53,692 bases of DNA from Vicinamibacterales bacterium (GTDB lineage Bacteria; Acidobacteriota; Vicinamibacteria; Vicinamibacterales; UBA8438). The position numbers and the translations under genes were made by a program. The stretch lies in NCBI GenBank assembly GCA_937766455.1, contig CALLXD010000029.1, positions 1-53,692 on the forward strand, given 5' to 3'. This document shows, one piece after another, positions 1 through 10,213 of this stretch (within the stretch, counting starts at the first letter, position 1; each line of letters starts with the position of its first letter). Below the pieces are notes generated by a model that saw nothing but the letters and a program-made list of their open reading frames with translations, ran no database searches and was not told the DNA's origin.

Positions 1-76
1 CCTGCAGTGTCGCTGAGCAGAGCCAGGCGCTGGCCAGCACGCTCGCCGCTGTCGAAGTGAAAATCCGTCTGGTCAT
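1..76 (-). CDS. N-terminus of an exported protein, cut by the window edge
   Basis: Reading leftward from an ATG at 74-76, 25 codons stay open to the window edge. They begin MTRRIFTSTAASVLASAWLC, a basic N-terminus followed by an alanine-rich hydrophobic stretch that looks like a signal peptide. It would be divergent from the SMP-30 gene at 237, leaving about 160 bases for promoters of both. No clear Shine-Dalgarno sequence is visible. Too little is present to name a function, and a chance reading frame is possible. Confidence 0.4.
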   Translation of the reverse strand, partial: MTRRIFTSTAASVLASAWLCSATLQ

Positions 77-236
77 GATCAGGGTCAGTGTCAGTGGGCT
101 CGCCGTGTCTACGGTCGTCTCGTCCAGCCGGGCGAACCTCGCAGCGGCGGCGCGGCTGGCGATGCGGGCTAGAATACCGCCAAACCGGACGGCATGAACA
201 GACGACTATCATCTGGTCCATTGGAGAATGTAAGAC

Positions 237-1309
237 ATGGCCGATCAACGACGTGACGACGGATCATCCGCGTGGACACGCCGCGCATTTCTCGGGGCTG
301 CGTTCACGGCTACCGCCGCCGCCCCGGCATGGGCCCGGCAACAGGCGCCGCCTGTGCCACCCTACGAGGCGCGAGACTGGTCGGGCGCGAGTCCGCTGCC
401 ATATCCGGATCCAGACCTCATCGCCCTCGACCCGCGGTTCAATCGCTACATCCTGTTCAACACGCCGATCAAGCGGCTGCACATGGGCACGATGTGGGCC
501 GAGGGGCCAGCCTGGAACGGTGTCGGGCGGTATCTGGTCTGGAGCGACATCCCCAACAATGTGCAGCACCGGTGGGTCCAGGAGGACGAACGCGTCACCG
601 TGTTTCGTAGCCCATCGGGGCATAGCAACGGCAACACGTTCGATCGCGAGGGGCGCCAGTTGTCGTGCGAGCATGGCGGCCGGCGGGTCGCGCGGTACGA
701 GCAGAACGGCGATGTCACCACGATCGCCGATCGCTACGACGGCAAGCGGCTGAACTCGCCGAACGACGCCGTCGTCGCACCCGACGGCGGTATCTGGTTC
801 ACGGACCCGCCGTATGGCATTCGAGGCGACTACGAGGGGTTCCGCGCGGAGTCGGAGACCGCGCCCGCGGTGTACCGTGTCGATCCGCAGGACGGTCGCG
901 TGGTGCTGGTCACCGATGAACCCGGCGGGCCGAACGGTCTCTGTTTTTCGCCGGACTACCGCCGCCTGTATGTCGCCGACACCGGGTCGGGGCGCGAGAT
1001 CCGGGTCTTCGACGTGGACGGGACGCGTCTGACGAACGGCCGTCGGTTTGTCGAGCTGCGCGCGCCAGGTACGGGCAACCTGGTGGCGGCCGATGGAATC
1101 CGGTGTGACGTGGATGGCAACGTGTGGGCGGGCGCGGGTGACGGCGTCCTGGTGACTGCGCCGATGGCGTGACGATTGGTGCCATTCGCTTGCCTGAACG
1201 GTGCGCGAACGTCTGTTTTGGTGGCACCCGGCGCAACCGCCTGTTCATGTGTGCCAGTCAGTCCCTCTATTCCGTCTATGTGGGCGTGTTGGGCGCCGGC
1301 ATCGCCTAG
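237..1309 (+). CDS. SMP-30/gluconolactonase family protein, Tat-exported, frameshifted near its 3' end
   Basis: Six-bladed SMP-30/gluconolactonase/luciferin-regenerating family enzyme, expected to hydrolyse sugar lactones or similar esters in the periplasm. A twin-arginine signal (RR at 15-16, then FLGAAF) leads the protein. Probable metal ligands are E89 in WAEGPAWN, N176 in NSPND, N233 in GPNGL and D286 in DGIRCD. The first frame stops at 1170-1172 after the unnatural tail VTAPMA. The next frame continues with the conserved family ending (GAIRLPERCANVCFGG, then CASQSLYSVYV) to TAG at 1307-1309. One base is therefore missing around 1150-1160, and the intact protein would be about 357 residues. 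A TAGAAT box at 170-175 is a possible promoter element. The product could feed on lactones made by the PQQ dehydrogenases elsewhere in the window. Confidence 0.8.
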
Positions 1310-1367
1310 ACTCCGGCCGGAATCTGACAAGCCAGGGCGAAACCGATCCGTCCGCTCCGCTCGCGCG

Positions 1368-2066
1368 TCAGCGAATGTGTGTCGATTGAGTCGAGATGCG
1401 GGTCATGAAGCCGGCGATGACCCACTCGGCGTCGACGTCGAGCTGCTCGGCGATCTGTCTGAGGTATCCGCGCAGGTAGACGGGGGGGGGGAGTGCGTCC
1501 AGCTCGTCCGCTTCGATGAACCGGAGGTTCGAGAGCGAGATCTTTGTGGTGAGATTGATCTGGCTCAGGCTCACGCCGCGCGCCTCGCGCAATCGTTGGA
1601 TGGTCGGTCCGTCGCACTGGGTTACGGTGGCCAGAAGGTCGTTCACACGCTGGTCGGCGCTCGCGACCGGCGCGTCGCCGTCCTCGACATCGGCGGTGAT
1701 CCCCACTGGCTCGTCTGCCGCCATGTCGGCCGTTTCGTCCGGCGAAGGTTGGACGCAGTCGGGGACCGGCATGCCCGCGTTGCCCGTCCGCTCGCCGAGT
1801 CCCCGGTCGTAGCGAGCGCGTTCATTCGCGTCGCCGAGGACGCGAAAGGCTGTCTCCAGCCGGCCCGAGACGACCTGAGCCTCTTCGGGTGTGAAGAGCA
1901 TGTAGGTGGCCGGTGAGTCGGGGGCAAACGCGGCGTGGGCGCTCTGATACGCGTTCGCGATCTCCGACCGAGTCGCCGACAGTGGTACTTCGAGCAAGTC
2001 GTAGTAGGTCTGCGTCGGGGCCTCATCGACCTCATCGACATCGCTGGGGCTCGTTGGAATGGGCAT
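1368..2066 (-). CDS. J-like domain fused to a RodZ-type helix-turn-helix protein
   Basis: A 232-residue protein predicted to be cytoplasmic, with no membrane segment. Residues 20-88 look like a DnaJ J-domain (YYDLLEVPLSATRSEI, then FRVLGDANERARYD), but the HPD tripeptide needed to stimulate Hsp70 is replaced by APD at 48-50. An acidic linker follows. Residues 154-216 match the RodZ-type HTH_25 fold (LREARGVSLSQI, TTKIS, LPPPVYLRGYLRQIAEQL). RodZ itself anchors MreB, and its HTH is a protein-binding module rather than a DNA reader. The gene lies 10 bases after the MinD-like ATPase gene on the same strand, so the two are very likely co-transcribed. A role in positioning or assembly of an envelope complex is an inference. 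Confidence 0.75.
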   Translation of the reverse strand: MPIPTSPSDVDEVDEAPTQTYYDLLEVPLSATRSEIANAYQSAHAAFAPDSPATYMLFTPEEAQVVSGRLETAFRVLGDANERARYDRGLGERTGNAGMPVPDCVQPSPDETADMAADEPVGITADVEDGDAPVASADQRVNDLLATVTQCDGPTIQRLREARGVSLSQINLTTKISLSNLRFIEADELDALPPPVYLRGYLRQIAEQLDVDAEWVIAGFMTRISTQSTHIR

Positions 2067-2076
2067 CGCTTGGGGC

Positions 2077-3094
2077 TCACGCGGTGGTCAGGAGTTTCGA
2101 CACGATCCCGCGGAGCGAACCTGCCAGGGTGCTCACGGGGTACTCCATGAGGAACGCACGTCGTTTTCGGACGGCTCTCCACACGCTATCGTCGTAGTGC
2201 AGGTAGCCGACGCACTGCACGTCCAAGCCGAAGTAGTTGCGGGCCGCCATCGCCACGTGCTGACCGATGTCGGCGTCTGCGCCGCTTCGGACCTGATTAA
2301 CGACCAATTTCGGGGTGAATTGCTGCATCGCCTCGTGTAGGGCGGCACCGCGCTCGGGATCCAGCCGTTTGATCCGCTCAAACAATGCCTGCGGGTTGAG
2401 ACCGTGCCTGCGTCCTGCTCCGCCATGGCAGCCTGTACCAACCCGCTGACGTGGAGCGTGCGATCGAGATCTCGGAGTCGACGGAAAAACGCGGCCTTGA
2501 CGAAGCGGTACAGATTCTCGATCGACGTAGGTTCGGGCAGACACATCAAGACGCCGAGGTCGCCGCTGAGGAAGAAGTCCAGCGTGTTGAATCCGGTGCC
2601 TGCCCCCAGGTCGAGGAGCACGTGGTCGAAGTCCATCTCCCTGATCTTGCGAATCAGCCGCATCTTGGTTTGATACTTGGGATTGGCTGCGCCCAGCACG
2701 TGGCCAGCCCCGGATATCAAACTCAGGTTGGGCACCGGCGTAGGGACGGCCAACTCCTGCAAGCTCTCCGTTTGCCGAGTGACAAAGAGGTCCAGGGTTG
2801 CGGCCGTTGGGGTGACTCCCCAGGCAGCTGTGCAGATTGGCGCCGCCGAGATCGGCGTCGATGACACACACCCGTTTGCCCATCTGCGCGAGGGCGATCC
2901 CGACATTGGCGGTGAGCAGGCTCTTCCCGACACCGCCCTTGCCGCCACCGATTGTCCAGACTTGCCCTCCGGCGCGGACTCGCGGCGTCGGCGCCGACCG
3001 CGCGACCGGTCTCTCGCGTGGACTGGTGACCGGACCCGCGAGATGAGGCGGTGGGGGCTTCCTTGAGCGACGTGGGCGAATGTGGAATCTGCAT
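2077..3094 (-). CDS. MinD/FlhG-like P-loop ATPase, disrupted by frameshifts
   Basis: ParA/MinD superfamily ATPase. The deviant Walker A motif GGGKGGVGKS is encoded at 2920-2949, followed by VCVIDADLGGANLHSCLG, then HVLLDLGAG (Walker B region), and C-terminal PKLVVNQVR and RKRRAFLMEYP typical of MinD/FlhG relatives. The frame changes at 2818-2821, where CCCC on the plus strand should be CCC, and back again near 2408-2412, where one base is missing. No start codon lies in frame upstream of the P-loop, so a further shift is likely. The ATG at 3094 in another frame is only a candidate, and the 5' boundary is uncertain. These ATPases dimerise on membranes to position partners. The downstream J-like/HTH protein is the obvious partner. 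Confidence 0.7.
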
Positions 3095-3312
3095 AGGGTG
3101 TGCGCAGTTGTCCGTCTGCTGCTCCCTACGTCGTGTCGGATTCTGGGGCCGAAACTTTAGAGCTGACCGGTCTGGCCATGCTCGCGATATTTCGTAGTTG
3201 ACCCTCGCCTGAGTCAGAATCCTCCTGGGACTGAGCGCATATCGCGGCGGCTCCGGTTGAGTGGTCTGGCCCCGCCCGGTCGCCGCGCCGGAACGCTGCC
3301 AAAGGAGCCCTG

Positions 3313-4620
3313 ATGTCACTGCATCGTATGAACGAAACAGACCGAGGGTTGAGACGGATGTGGACGCCGCGCCGAACGGTGGGGAGCGCGCTGGTGGCGC
3401 TGGTTTGCTGCGTCGTGGTCGAGACGGGCGTCGGGGCACAACCCAGCGACGAGAGCGAGACTGCTATTCGCGCCCTGGTCCGTCGCCTCGATCTCGAGCA
3501 GTACAAGACGGCGATTCGTGGGCTCGTGCAGTTTGGCGACCGACGTCAGGGGGACGACGCGCAATCGAGAGGCTGTGGACTGGATCGAGGCACGCCTTCA
3601 GGCGGTCGGGTGTACGAACACCGAGCGAGTCGTCTACACCTTCGACCCGCCACCGCGTCCGGTAGGGCGTCGAAGCGGCGGAACTCGTCCGCCGTTGAAC
3701 CCCGTCGACCCCACGCCCACCGGAGGCCTCGTGGGACGCAACGGTTCGGGACCAGGTGGCAGCTCGATATTCGGCTATCGACGCCGCACCGGTGTTGTGC
3801 GCGACCCGTTGGCGCAGCCGGATGAGACGCTCCGCGCCCTGAACCTGGAAGAGCCGCGTAACGGGGAGCGATCGGAGGTGTTCTGTACCAAGGTCGGTAC
3901 GACCAACCCAGATGAGATGTACATCATCGGGGCGCATATGGACGGTCATGGATTTGGCGAAGCAGCCAACGATGACGGGTCAGGCACCGCGATTGTGATG
4001 GAGCTGGCCCGTATCTTCAGCGCGCCCGATGTGCAGACCGGGCGGTCGATACGTTTCGTGCTCTGGAACAACGAGGAGACCGGGTCTTCAACGGCAGTAC
4101 CGCGTATGTGGACCAGCGGCGCGAACGGCAGGGGATTGAAGATCCGCCGGGCTCCGGTCGTTACCCCGAGCCTCGATGGCTGGGCATGATCCAGCACGAC
4201 ATGATGTTGTTCGATCATGGCGCCCCCGGTCCGGACGGGCGAGTCAGTCGCGATCAGCGACCCGAGGCTGATGTGAACATCGAATTCCAAACGGACTCTG
4301 CGCTGGCGCGCGAGTCTCGCGATCTCGCCTTTTTCTTCAAATCGGCCAATGACGCCTACGCGACGGACTATCCGGCAATGGTCGGTCCCCATATGACCAA
4401 CACCGACTCCACGCCGTTCATGAATGTGACACCCGCCATCAGTCTTCGCGAAAACGAGCGGGGCATGCATATTGGAGCGGGCTGGGACCCGCATTGGCAC
4501 CAACCGACAGATCTCTACGTCACCTTCACGGATGACGACTTTCGCCTCGGGCTTAATGCCGCGCAGACGACATTAGCCGCCATCGCGCAGTTGGTGGACG
4601 CTACCGTCAGTGCGCCCTGA
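3313..4620 (+). CDS. M28-family zinc aminopeptidase, exported, with two compensating frameshifts
   Basis: Secreted peptidase of family M28, which cleaves N-terminal residues from peptides using two zinc ions. AAAGGAG at 3301-3307 precedes ATG 3313. The N-terminus holds a hydrophobic signal (VGSALVALVCCVVV). The zinc-site motifs GAHMDGHGFGEAANDDGSG and NNEETG are present, and a late MTNTDSTPF segment probably supplies the last ligand. Reading the protein through needs two corrections: one G too many in the G5 run at 3549-3553, and one base missing near 4080-4086 just after NNEETG. The two shifts cancel, so start and stop are in one frame and the repaired length is about 435 residues. It faces the minus-strand ATPase gene across roughly 220 bases of intergenic DNA. 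Confidence 0.8.
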
Positions 4621-4633
4621 TCGCTAACGAGAT

Positions 4634-5539
4634 TCATGACCTTCTCGCGTCACGCAGCCTGCGGGCTGCGTGCCGGTACGCATAGAGGCCTTCCAATCCG
4701 AAAATCGCCACGGCGCCCCACACGAACGCGTATCCCACCAGCTGAGTCTGACCAAACTGCTCTCCGTAGACCAGGACTCCAAACAGGAACTGCAACGTCG
4801 GCGCAAGGTATTGAATGATGCCGACGTGCGACAGCGGTATCCGACGGACCGAGGCCCCGAACAGGAGCAGCGGCCCGACGGTGATCACCCCGGACGCCGC
4901 CAGCAACGTCTGATGCAGCCACGGATCCCCCGCGTGCGAGCCCCCAACCGGGGCAGTCATCACCGGACCTAGCAGCAGCAACAGAGCCGTGGGAACGGAG
5001 AGCAGGCTGATCTCCAAGGTGAGTCCTTGCATCGCTCCCAACGCCGCCTGCTTCTTGAGGAGTCCGTAGAGGCCGAAGGTCGATGCCAGCAGGAGGGCGA
5101 CCCAGGGCAGCGTGCCGAGCGAGACGCTCAGATACACCACGCCCGCCGCGGCCAGGCCCACCGCGACCCACTGGCCGGACCGCAAGCGCTCGCCCAGCAC
5201 GAGGACCCCCAAGCCCACCGTCACCAGCGGCGACAAAAAATATCCCAAGCTGGCCTCGACGATGACACCGGTCGTGACCGCCCAGATGAAGGTGAACCAG
5301 TTGGCGTATAGCAGCGTTGCCGCGGCGGTGTAGGTTGCGATGACCCGTGCCGTGAGCTGCCCACGTGTGAACCGATCCTGTGGTCTGAGGGCGAGCAGCA
5401 CGACGAGAATCACAAGCGACCAGAACACGCGGTACCCGACCAGGCTTGCCGGCGGTACGCCGTCCAGCTGTTTCCAATAGATGGGGCTGACGCCCCACCA
5501 GACATACGCCGCGATGCCGTACCAGAGGCCCGCTCTCAC
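4634..5539 (-). CDS. rarD: RarD-type EamA/DMT transporter
   Basis: Inner-membrane protein of the drug/metabolite transporter superfamily, RarD subfamily. It has about ten hydrophobic segments across 301 residues, the normal length for the family. The opening RAGLWYGIAAYVWWGVSPIY and the later segments VEASLGYFLSPLVTVGLGV and PLSHVGIIQYLAPTLQFL are characteristic. The start is GTG at 5539, chosen because it aligns with the usual RarD N-terminus; no Shine-Dalgarno is obvious. The E. coli name comes from chloramphenicol sensitivity, but the substrate is unknown. It is convergent with the M28 peptidase gene, with 13 bases between stops, and is followed by no visible hairpin terminator. Confidence 0.85.
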   Translation of the reverse strand: MRAGLWYGIAAYVWWGVSPIYWKQLDGVPPASLVGYRVFWSLVILVVLLALRPQDRFTRGQLTARVIATYTAAATLLYANWFTFIWAVTTGVIVEASLGYFLSPLVTVGLGVLVLGERLRSGQWVAVGLAAAGVVYLSVSLGTLPWVALLLASTFGLYGLLKKQAALGAMQGLTLEISLLSVPTALLLLLGPVMTAPVGGSHAGDPWLHQTLLAASGVITVGPLLLFGASVRRIPLSHVGIIQYLAPTLQFLFGVLVYGEQFGQTQLVGYAFVWGAVAIFGLEGLYAYRHAARRLRDARRS

Positions 5540-5588
5540 CGGGCGCCGATCGGGGAATTACGTATCGGCCGTGTGGGCTGCATCACCG

Positions 5589-7429
5589 TCAGGGGAGGTC
5601 CGGCGTGACGCACACCACGCGATGGGTCAGGCGCCGGGCCGAGGCGTCGCGTACCCCCGATGACCACGCCGGTGCGTAGAGCGGTGAATTGGTGACCCAC
5701 AGTCTATTGGACTCGCCGAATTCGCGGTCGCTACTCCAGAGCGTCACACCCCATGGGTACCGCGTCGGATCGAGCCGCTGCAGGACCGAATCGAGTTCGA
5801 GTTGCGTCGGGAGGCGCCAGGAGGCGGTCCCGCCCAGCGCCAACCCCTCGCAATAGCTGTTGGCGGCGCTCCACAAGAGCCCGTCTGTGCCTTGACGGGG
5901 GTTGCCGGTCGCCGTCCACCGCATGCCGATCTGGCGATCCAGGAAGGTCCCGTCGCCGAGATCGGGAAACGGGTCGTCGGTGTTGGCAGCGCTGGAGATC
6001 GGCGCGCGCCCAGACTCGGCGCCCCCTGCCTCCGTGGGCCGGCCGCTGCCATCTAGTGGCAACGAACGGGCCATGAGCGGGTTCTCCCTGACCGCCGGTG
6101 GCCCGTCAGACACCAAGGCGGGAACGATCGCCGGGGCTGTGGTCGCGGTGCCGGCGAGGCCGTCCTGCACGCCGGCTGACTCATTGGTGTTGTCCGCTCT
6201 CGCCGCCGCAGCCGAGCTGGTCGCGACGCTGGCCTGGCCCTGGGAACCTGCAGTCCGCCCCGCAGGAGCCGCGCCGGGGGGCGACTCTGGCGTGGTGGCC
6301 ACTGGACGCGCCGGATCCACTGGCTTGGCCATTGACCCCGGCCGCTCGACTCCCAGCGACGCGAGAGGCACGCGCGTGTCGTGAGCCCCCCGGTCGGGCC
6401 CTGGGAGACGCCACCACAGGAGTAGGAGAAAGATGACGGCGGCCGCCGCCAGTGCACCGGTACGCCCCCGGCGGCGTGAGGTCGCGTGGTCGGTCGGCAC
6501 TGCGACCTTGGCCGCCGCGTCCGGGGGCGACACGCGCGAGACGCCTCCCGCCGGTAGCGGAGGGAGGCGCGCCTGCCGCGTCGTCGCATCCGTGTGTCGG
6601 GAGTCTTGGTAGTCGCCAGCGCCTCGATCGCCTCGACCATGGCCGCCGCAGAGCCGAATCGCTCCGCGGGTTCCTTGTGTATCGAGCGCAGAATGACGCG
6701 TTCGAGCGCCTCGGGCATGTCGGGGTTGATGGCGCGCGGGAGCGGTAGCGGATCGCGGATGTGTTTGATTACGACGGCGATCGGGGTCTCCGCCTCGTAG
6801 GGGACGCGGCCCGTCGCCATTTCATAGAGCACGACACCCAATGAATACAGGTCGCTTCGGCCGTCTACCGCCTGGCCCATTCCCTGCTCGGGCGACATGT
6901 ACTTCGGGGTGCCTATTAATCCTCCGGTAGCGGTGAGCTTGTCGGCGCCCTCAAGGATCTTGGCGATGCCGAAGTCCGCCAAGAGGCAGTTGCCTCGCTC
7001 GTCGATCAAGATGTTGCTGGGCTTGACGTCACGGTGGACGAGGCCTCTGGCGTGGGCGTAGTCGAGGGCATCGCCCACCTGGGTGATCACGCGGGTGATC
7101 TGTTCCAGTGGCAGCGGGTGCTCGTCGATAGCGTCTGCGAGCGTGCCGGTCTTGATGAAGGGCATCACGATAAACGTGAACCCGTCCGAGTCGCCGTAGT
7201 CGTGGACCGGCAGAATGTGGGGATGTTGCAGGCCGGCGAGAATCGTCGCTTCCTGTTCGAAGCGTTTCAGGAATTCGCGGTCTTGAGCGAAGTGTCGAGG
7301 GAGAACCTTCAGCGCGACGTGTCGGTCGACGGCGGGTTGATAGGCTTTGTAGACGGCGGCCATACCGCCGGCCCCCAACGGGCCGACAATGCGATATGGT
7401 CCGAAGGACCGTCCAGAGAGGTCTTCCAT
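5589..7429 (-). CDS. Membrane Ser/Thr protein kinase with a periplasmic DUF1566 domain, one frameshift
   Basis: Hanks-type receptor kinase. Residues 11-272 are the catalytic domain: G-loop LGAGGMAAVY, K41 in VALKV, HRDVKPSN at 132-139, DFG at 152-154 and YMSPEQ. In a second frame the protein continues with a basic stretch, one membrane helix (ALAAAAVIFLLLLWW), a Pro/Ala-rich linker and a C-terminal DUF1566 (Lcl) domain with WSAANSYCEGLALGG and WRLPTQLELDSV. The switch maps to the GTGTGT repeat at 6592-6597 on the plus strand, where two extra bases fit. The repaired protein is about 610 residues. DUF1566 is known mainly from extracytoplasmic, lectin-like proteins, so it probably senses a ligand outside the membrane. 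The gene is divergent from the CsgG-like gene at 7571. Confidence 0.8.
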
Positions 7430-7570
7430 GACTCGTGTCGATGGACGGCGACTCCGTCATGGAGTGGCCGCCCCATCCGGTAACTGGGAGCGAAACCGAA
7501 CTACAATCACCAGACCGGACCTGAGACACCAGTTTGGTGATCGGAGTCATCATATCCTTGGAGTGTGATC

Positions 7571-8458
7571 ATGCGTATCGAACATAAATACAGATGTGTG
7601 GCTGCCATGCTCGGTCTCGCGGTATGGCTGATGGCCCCCGCGATGGTGCTGGCACAGCCCCGTGTCGCGGTGATGAACTTTGAGAACAACAGCACATGGT
7701 CCTACTGGGGAGATCGGCTCGGGGAAGCCGCGGCCGATGAGTTGGTCACACAGCTTCTGAAGACCGGTTCCTACAGGATGATTGAGCGCTCGCAACTGGC
7801 GGCGGTGCTGGCCGAGCAAGATCTGGGTGCGAGCGGGGCAGTCGACGCATCGACCGCGGCCAACATCGGCAGATTGCTGGGGGCGCAGTTGATCTTGACG
7901 GGATCCATTACCCAGTTTTCCATCGAGACTGTCTCCGGCGGATTTCGCGGTCTGGGCGGATCCCGGTCCAAAGCGCAAACCATCCTTGATGTCAGGCTGG
8001 TCGACACGACGACCGGCGAGATCCTGGTGGCGGAGAACGGCCAGGGGGAGAAGACCTGGGGCGGCGGATTTTTCCGTGGCGCCAATCTGGAGCGCGATTT
8101 TGACGCTGGCGTAGCGCAGGAAGCGCTCCGTCCGGCCATCGAGCAGGTCGCGGAGACCCTGGCCGATCAGTCCGATCGCTTCGCGTCGATGGAGCCAGTG
8201 GCGCCGGCCGCCCAGATTGTCGGGGTCAGGGACGGGTCCTACTACATCAACCAGGGAGAGAATTTTGACGTCGCGGTCGGACAGCGTTTTGAAGTCATCC
8301 GTGTCGTAGATGAAATCACGGATGCGAATGGCAACGTCCTTGACCGCATCACCGATACCGTTGGTGTGATCGAGGTGACCAGGGTGTTATCGCAGTCAGC
8401 CATTTGCTCCGTCGTTGAAGGGGATGCGAGCGAAGGCGACAGCATTCAACCGCTGTAA
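7571..8458 (+). CDS. CsgG/HfaB-like exported protein
   Basis: A 295-residue exported protein with a signal peptide (MLGLAVWLMAPAMVLAQP) and a CsgG-type domain: PRVAVMNFENNS, then GEAAADELVTQLLKTGSYRMIERSQ split over residues of about 45-75, and later LGAQLILTGSITQF and ILDVRLVDTTTGEI. CsgG forms the outer-membrane curli export pore and is a lipoprotein. This protein has no lipobox cysteine, so it more likely belongs to the broad CsgG-like periplasmic group found in many Gram-negatives. ATG 7571 is preferred over an in-frame GTG at 7565 because TTGGAG sits 8 bases upstream of it. It is divergent from the receptor kinase, which could share regulation. Confidence 0.75.
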   Translation: MRIEHKYRCVAAMLGLAVWLMAPAMVLAQPRVAVMNFENNSTWSYWGDRLGEAAADELVTQLLKTGSYRMIERSQLAAVLAEQDLGASGAVDASTAANIGRLLGAQLILTGSITQFSIETVSGGFRGLGGSRSKAQTILDVRLVDTTTGEILVAENGQGEKTWGGGFFRGANLERDFDAGVAQEALRPAIEQVAETLADQSDRFASMEPVAPAAQIVGVRDGSYYINQGENFDVAVGQRFEVIRVVDEITDANGNVLDRITDTVGVIEVTRVLSQSAICSVVEGDASEGDSIQPL

Positions 8459-8488
8459 TCACGTTCAGGCAGGGCCGTCGAGCACAGT

Positions 8489-10213
8489 TCAATAGACTCG
8501 CAGATTGTCGATCCAGATGGTGCCACCGGTCCCGGGTGGTACCGCCCCGATGTCGACCAGGAAGACAATCGCCTGGGTGTCTTCCAGCTCGAGCGTGCCG
8601 CGCGGGTCGTCGATGACATTTCTCATCCGCGCGAAAGGTACGGTCACGTCCTGCCACGTGGTGGTCGACCGGACTGACCCCTGCCACGTGTCGGCGCCTT
8701 CTGGTTCCTCGGGGTTGAGATCGCGGACCTGCACCCAGAACCGATAGGGAACGTCGCTCCGAACGGAAAACACGAGACCGGCGTGACCAGTGAGGTCCCG
8801 CGTTACGTAGCTGCCAAGCGACGCGAATGGGGATGGGTGGTCCGCCGTCGGGGTCCCCAGTTGGAATGCGATGCGGGCGGCGTTCGAGCCGTCCGGCCCG
8901 GCCCCGGGTGCGATGAACTGCGGATCAAGCGTCGTCGTGTAGTCGGCGACCGCCTCGAATGTCGAGCGGGTCTCGAATCGTTCGAGTTCCAGGGTGTCCC
9001 CGACCACGACCGGATCCGGCAGCGCGGCCGCCCTGCGCCGGCGAGCGCGGTCCTCCTCCGACACCACGTAGATCGGGTTCGACACGATCCAAGGCACCGG
9101 CCATCCAGGAAGATGGGCCTCGACTCGATAGACCCCAGGGTCCGGCACCCATTGGTCGAGAACCCTGTCAGTCGACGCGAGCGCGATCCCGTTGCGCAAC
9201 AGCGTCAGCGTCGCGTGTGCCGGGAGCGACCCGCCAGCGCGCAGTCGGACGGGGCCTGCCGCCGGGACGTCATCGCCCATCGTCCATCGCTCGTCGCCCC
9301 GTTCCGCGTGAAAAAAGAATTGGTCTGCCGGCGCGAGCGCGCCGAGGCCCACGTAGAGCCGACCCTTCCCCAGTGCGTCCAGGAGCGCCGCGCTGTCCGC
9401 AGCGGCATTGCCGCCCAGCGGCTCGTCCAGGAGGACATAGTTCTGGGCAATGCGGAAGACTGCCTCGTAGGAGGGGAAGGGGAGCGCGGCGGACAGCGTT
9501 GTGAGCGATCCGTGCGCGTCAGCGCCGGTGATGCCGATGGCGCGGCGACGGGAGAGCACCTCGTCCCACCGGTCGAGTGTTGCTGGGCGTCGCAAGAGGC
9601 GCAGCAACGCGTAGTCAGGGTTCAAGGGATATCGGGCGAGCGCGCCGAACAGCCCGACCCAGCCGGCGGCCCGCCACTGTGAGTCGCCGTTGAGGAGTTC
9701 GACACCCCAGCTTCCAGGCAGCTCCCAGTCGCGCCAGCGCAGATCGTCACGGTCGCTCTCGGGATGGGCCGCGAAGCTCAGACCGTCCACGTCCGCCAGG
9801 TCGAGCAACGCCTCGGCGGCGTCGCCTGAAAATCGATAGGTGAGCTGGGGGAGGCGCATGGCCAGAAGATGCCCTTGCCGGTTTGAGATCTCAGTGCCGA
9901 CCAGGGTGAGCACCCCCGCGGGCCCGTAGCCTTCGTCGGGCTTGGCCGCCAGCGAGTTGTGGTCGGTCACGATGACGAAGTCGAGCCCGGCGGCCGCGGC
10001 CGCCGCCTCCACGTCCTCCACCTGACCACTCCCGTCAGAGTGCGCGGTATGGACGTGCGCAACGCCCGACACCCGCACAAAGTCATCGGGCAGGTCTGTC
10101 GGAACGATCGGCTGCGGACGCCAAGCCGCGACACGCCAGACGACCACGAGGGCTACGAGCAGGAGGCTGGCCGCGATCACGCGCCGGAACGCCGGTCGGG
10201 CCGCAGCGGTCAT
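8489..10213 (-). CDS. Membrane-anchored PHP-domain metallohydrolase with C-terminal carbohydrate-binding-like domain
   Basis: A 574-residue protein. Residues 11-29 form an N-terminal signal anchor. The PHP metal-site motifs follow: HVHTAHSDG at 53-61, TDHNS at 83-87, E108, H115, then AAHPESD and a final GADAHG. This is the CehA/McbA-like branch of PHP phosphoesterases. The last 170 residues are a beta-rich domain (SLGSYVTRDLTGHAGLVFSV, then GGTIWIDNLRVY) resembling CBM11/CIA30-type modules. The enzyme probably removes phosphate or carbamate groups from an extracytoplasmic substrate. The start overlaps the stop of the upstream methyltransferase gene by ATGA (10210-10213), so translation is probably coupled. 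Confidence 0.8.
   Translation of the reverse strand: MTAAARPAFRRVIAASLLLVALVVVWRVAAWRPQPIVPTDLPDDFVRVSGVAHVHTAHSDGSGQVEDVEAAAAAAGLDFVIVTDHNSLAAKPDEGYGPAGVLTLVGTEISNRQGHLLAMRLPQLTYRFSGDAAEALLDLADVDGLSFAAHPESDRDDLRWRDWELPGSWGVELLNGDSQWRAAGWVGLFGALARYPLNPDYALLRLLRRPATLDRWDEVLSRRRAIGITGADAHGSLTTLSAALPFPSYEAVFRIAQNYVLLDEPLGGNAAADSAALLDALGKGRLYVGLGALAPADQFFFHAERGDERWTMGDDVPAAGPVRLRAGGSLPAHATLTLLRNGIALASTDRVLDQWVPDPGVYRVEAHLPGWPVPWIVSNPIYVVSEEDRARRRRAAALPDPVVVGDTLELERFETRSTFEAVADYTTTLDPQFIAPGAGPDGSNAARIAFQLGTPTADHPSPFASLGSYVTRDLTGHAGLVFSVRSDVPYRFWVQVRDLNPEEPEGADTWQGSVRSTTTWQDVTVPFARMRNVIDDPRGTLELEDTQAIVFLVDIGAVPPGTGGTIWIDNLRVY

Noticed and set aside
8783..9682. Plus-strand frame of 299 codons opposite the PHP hydrolase
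   Set aside because: Antisense of a protein with intact PHP metal motifs.
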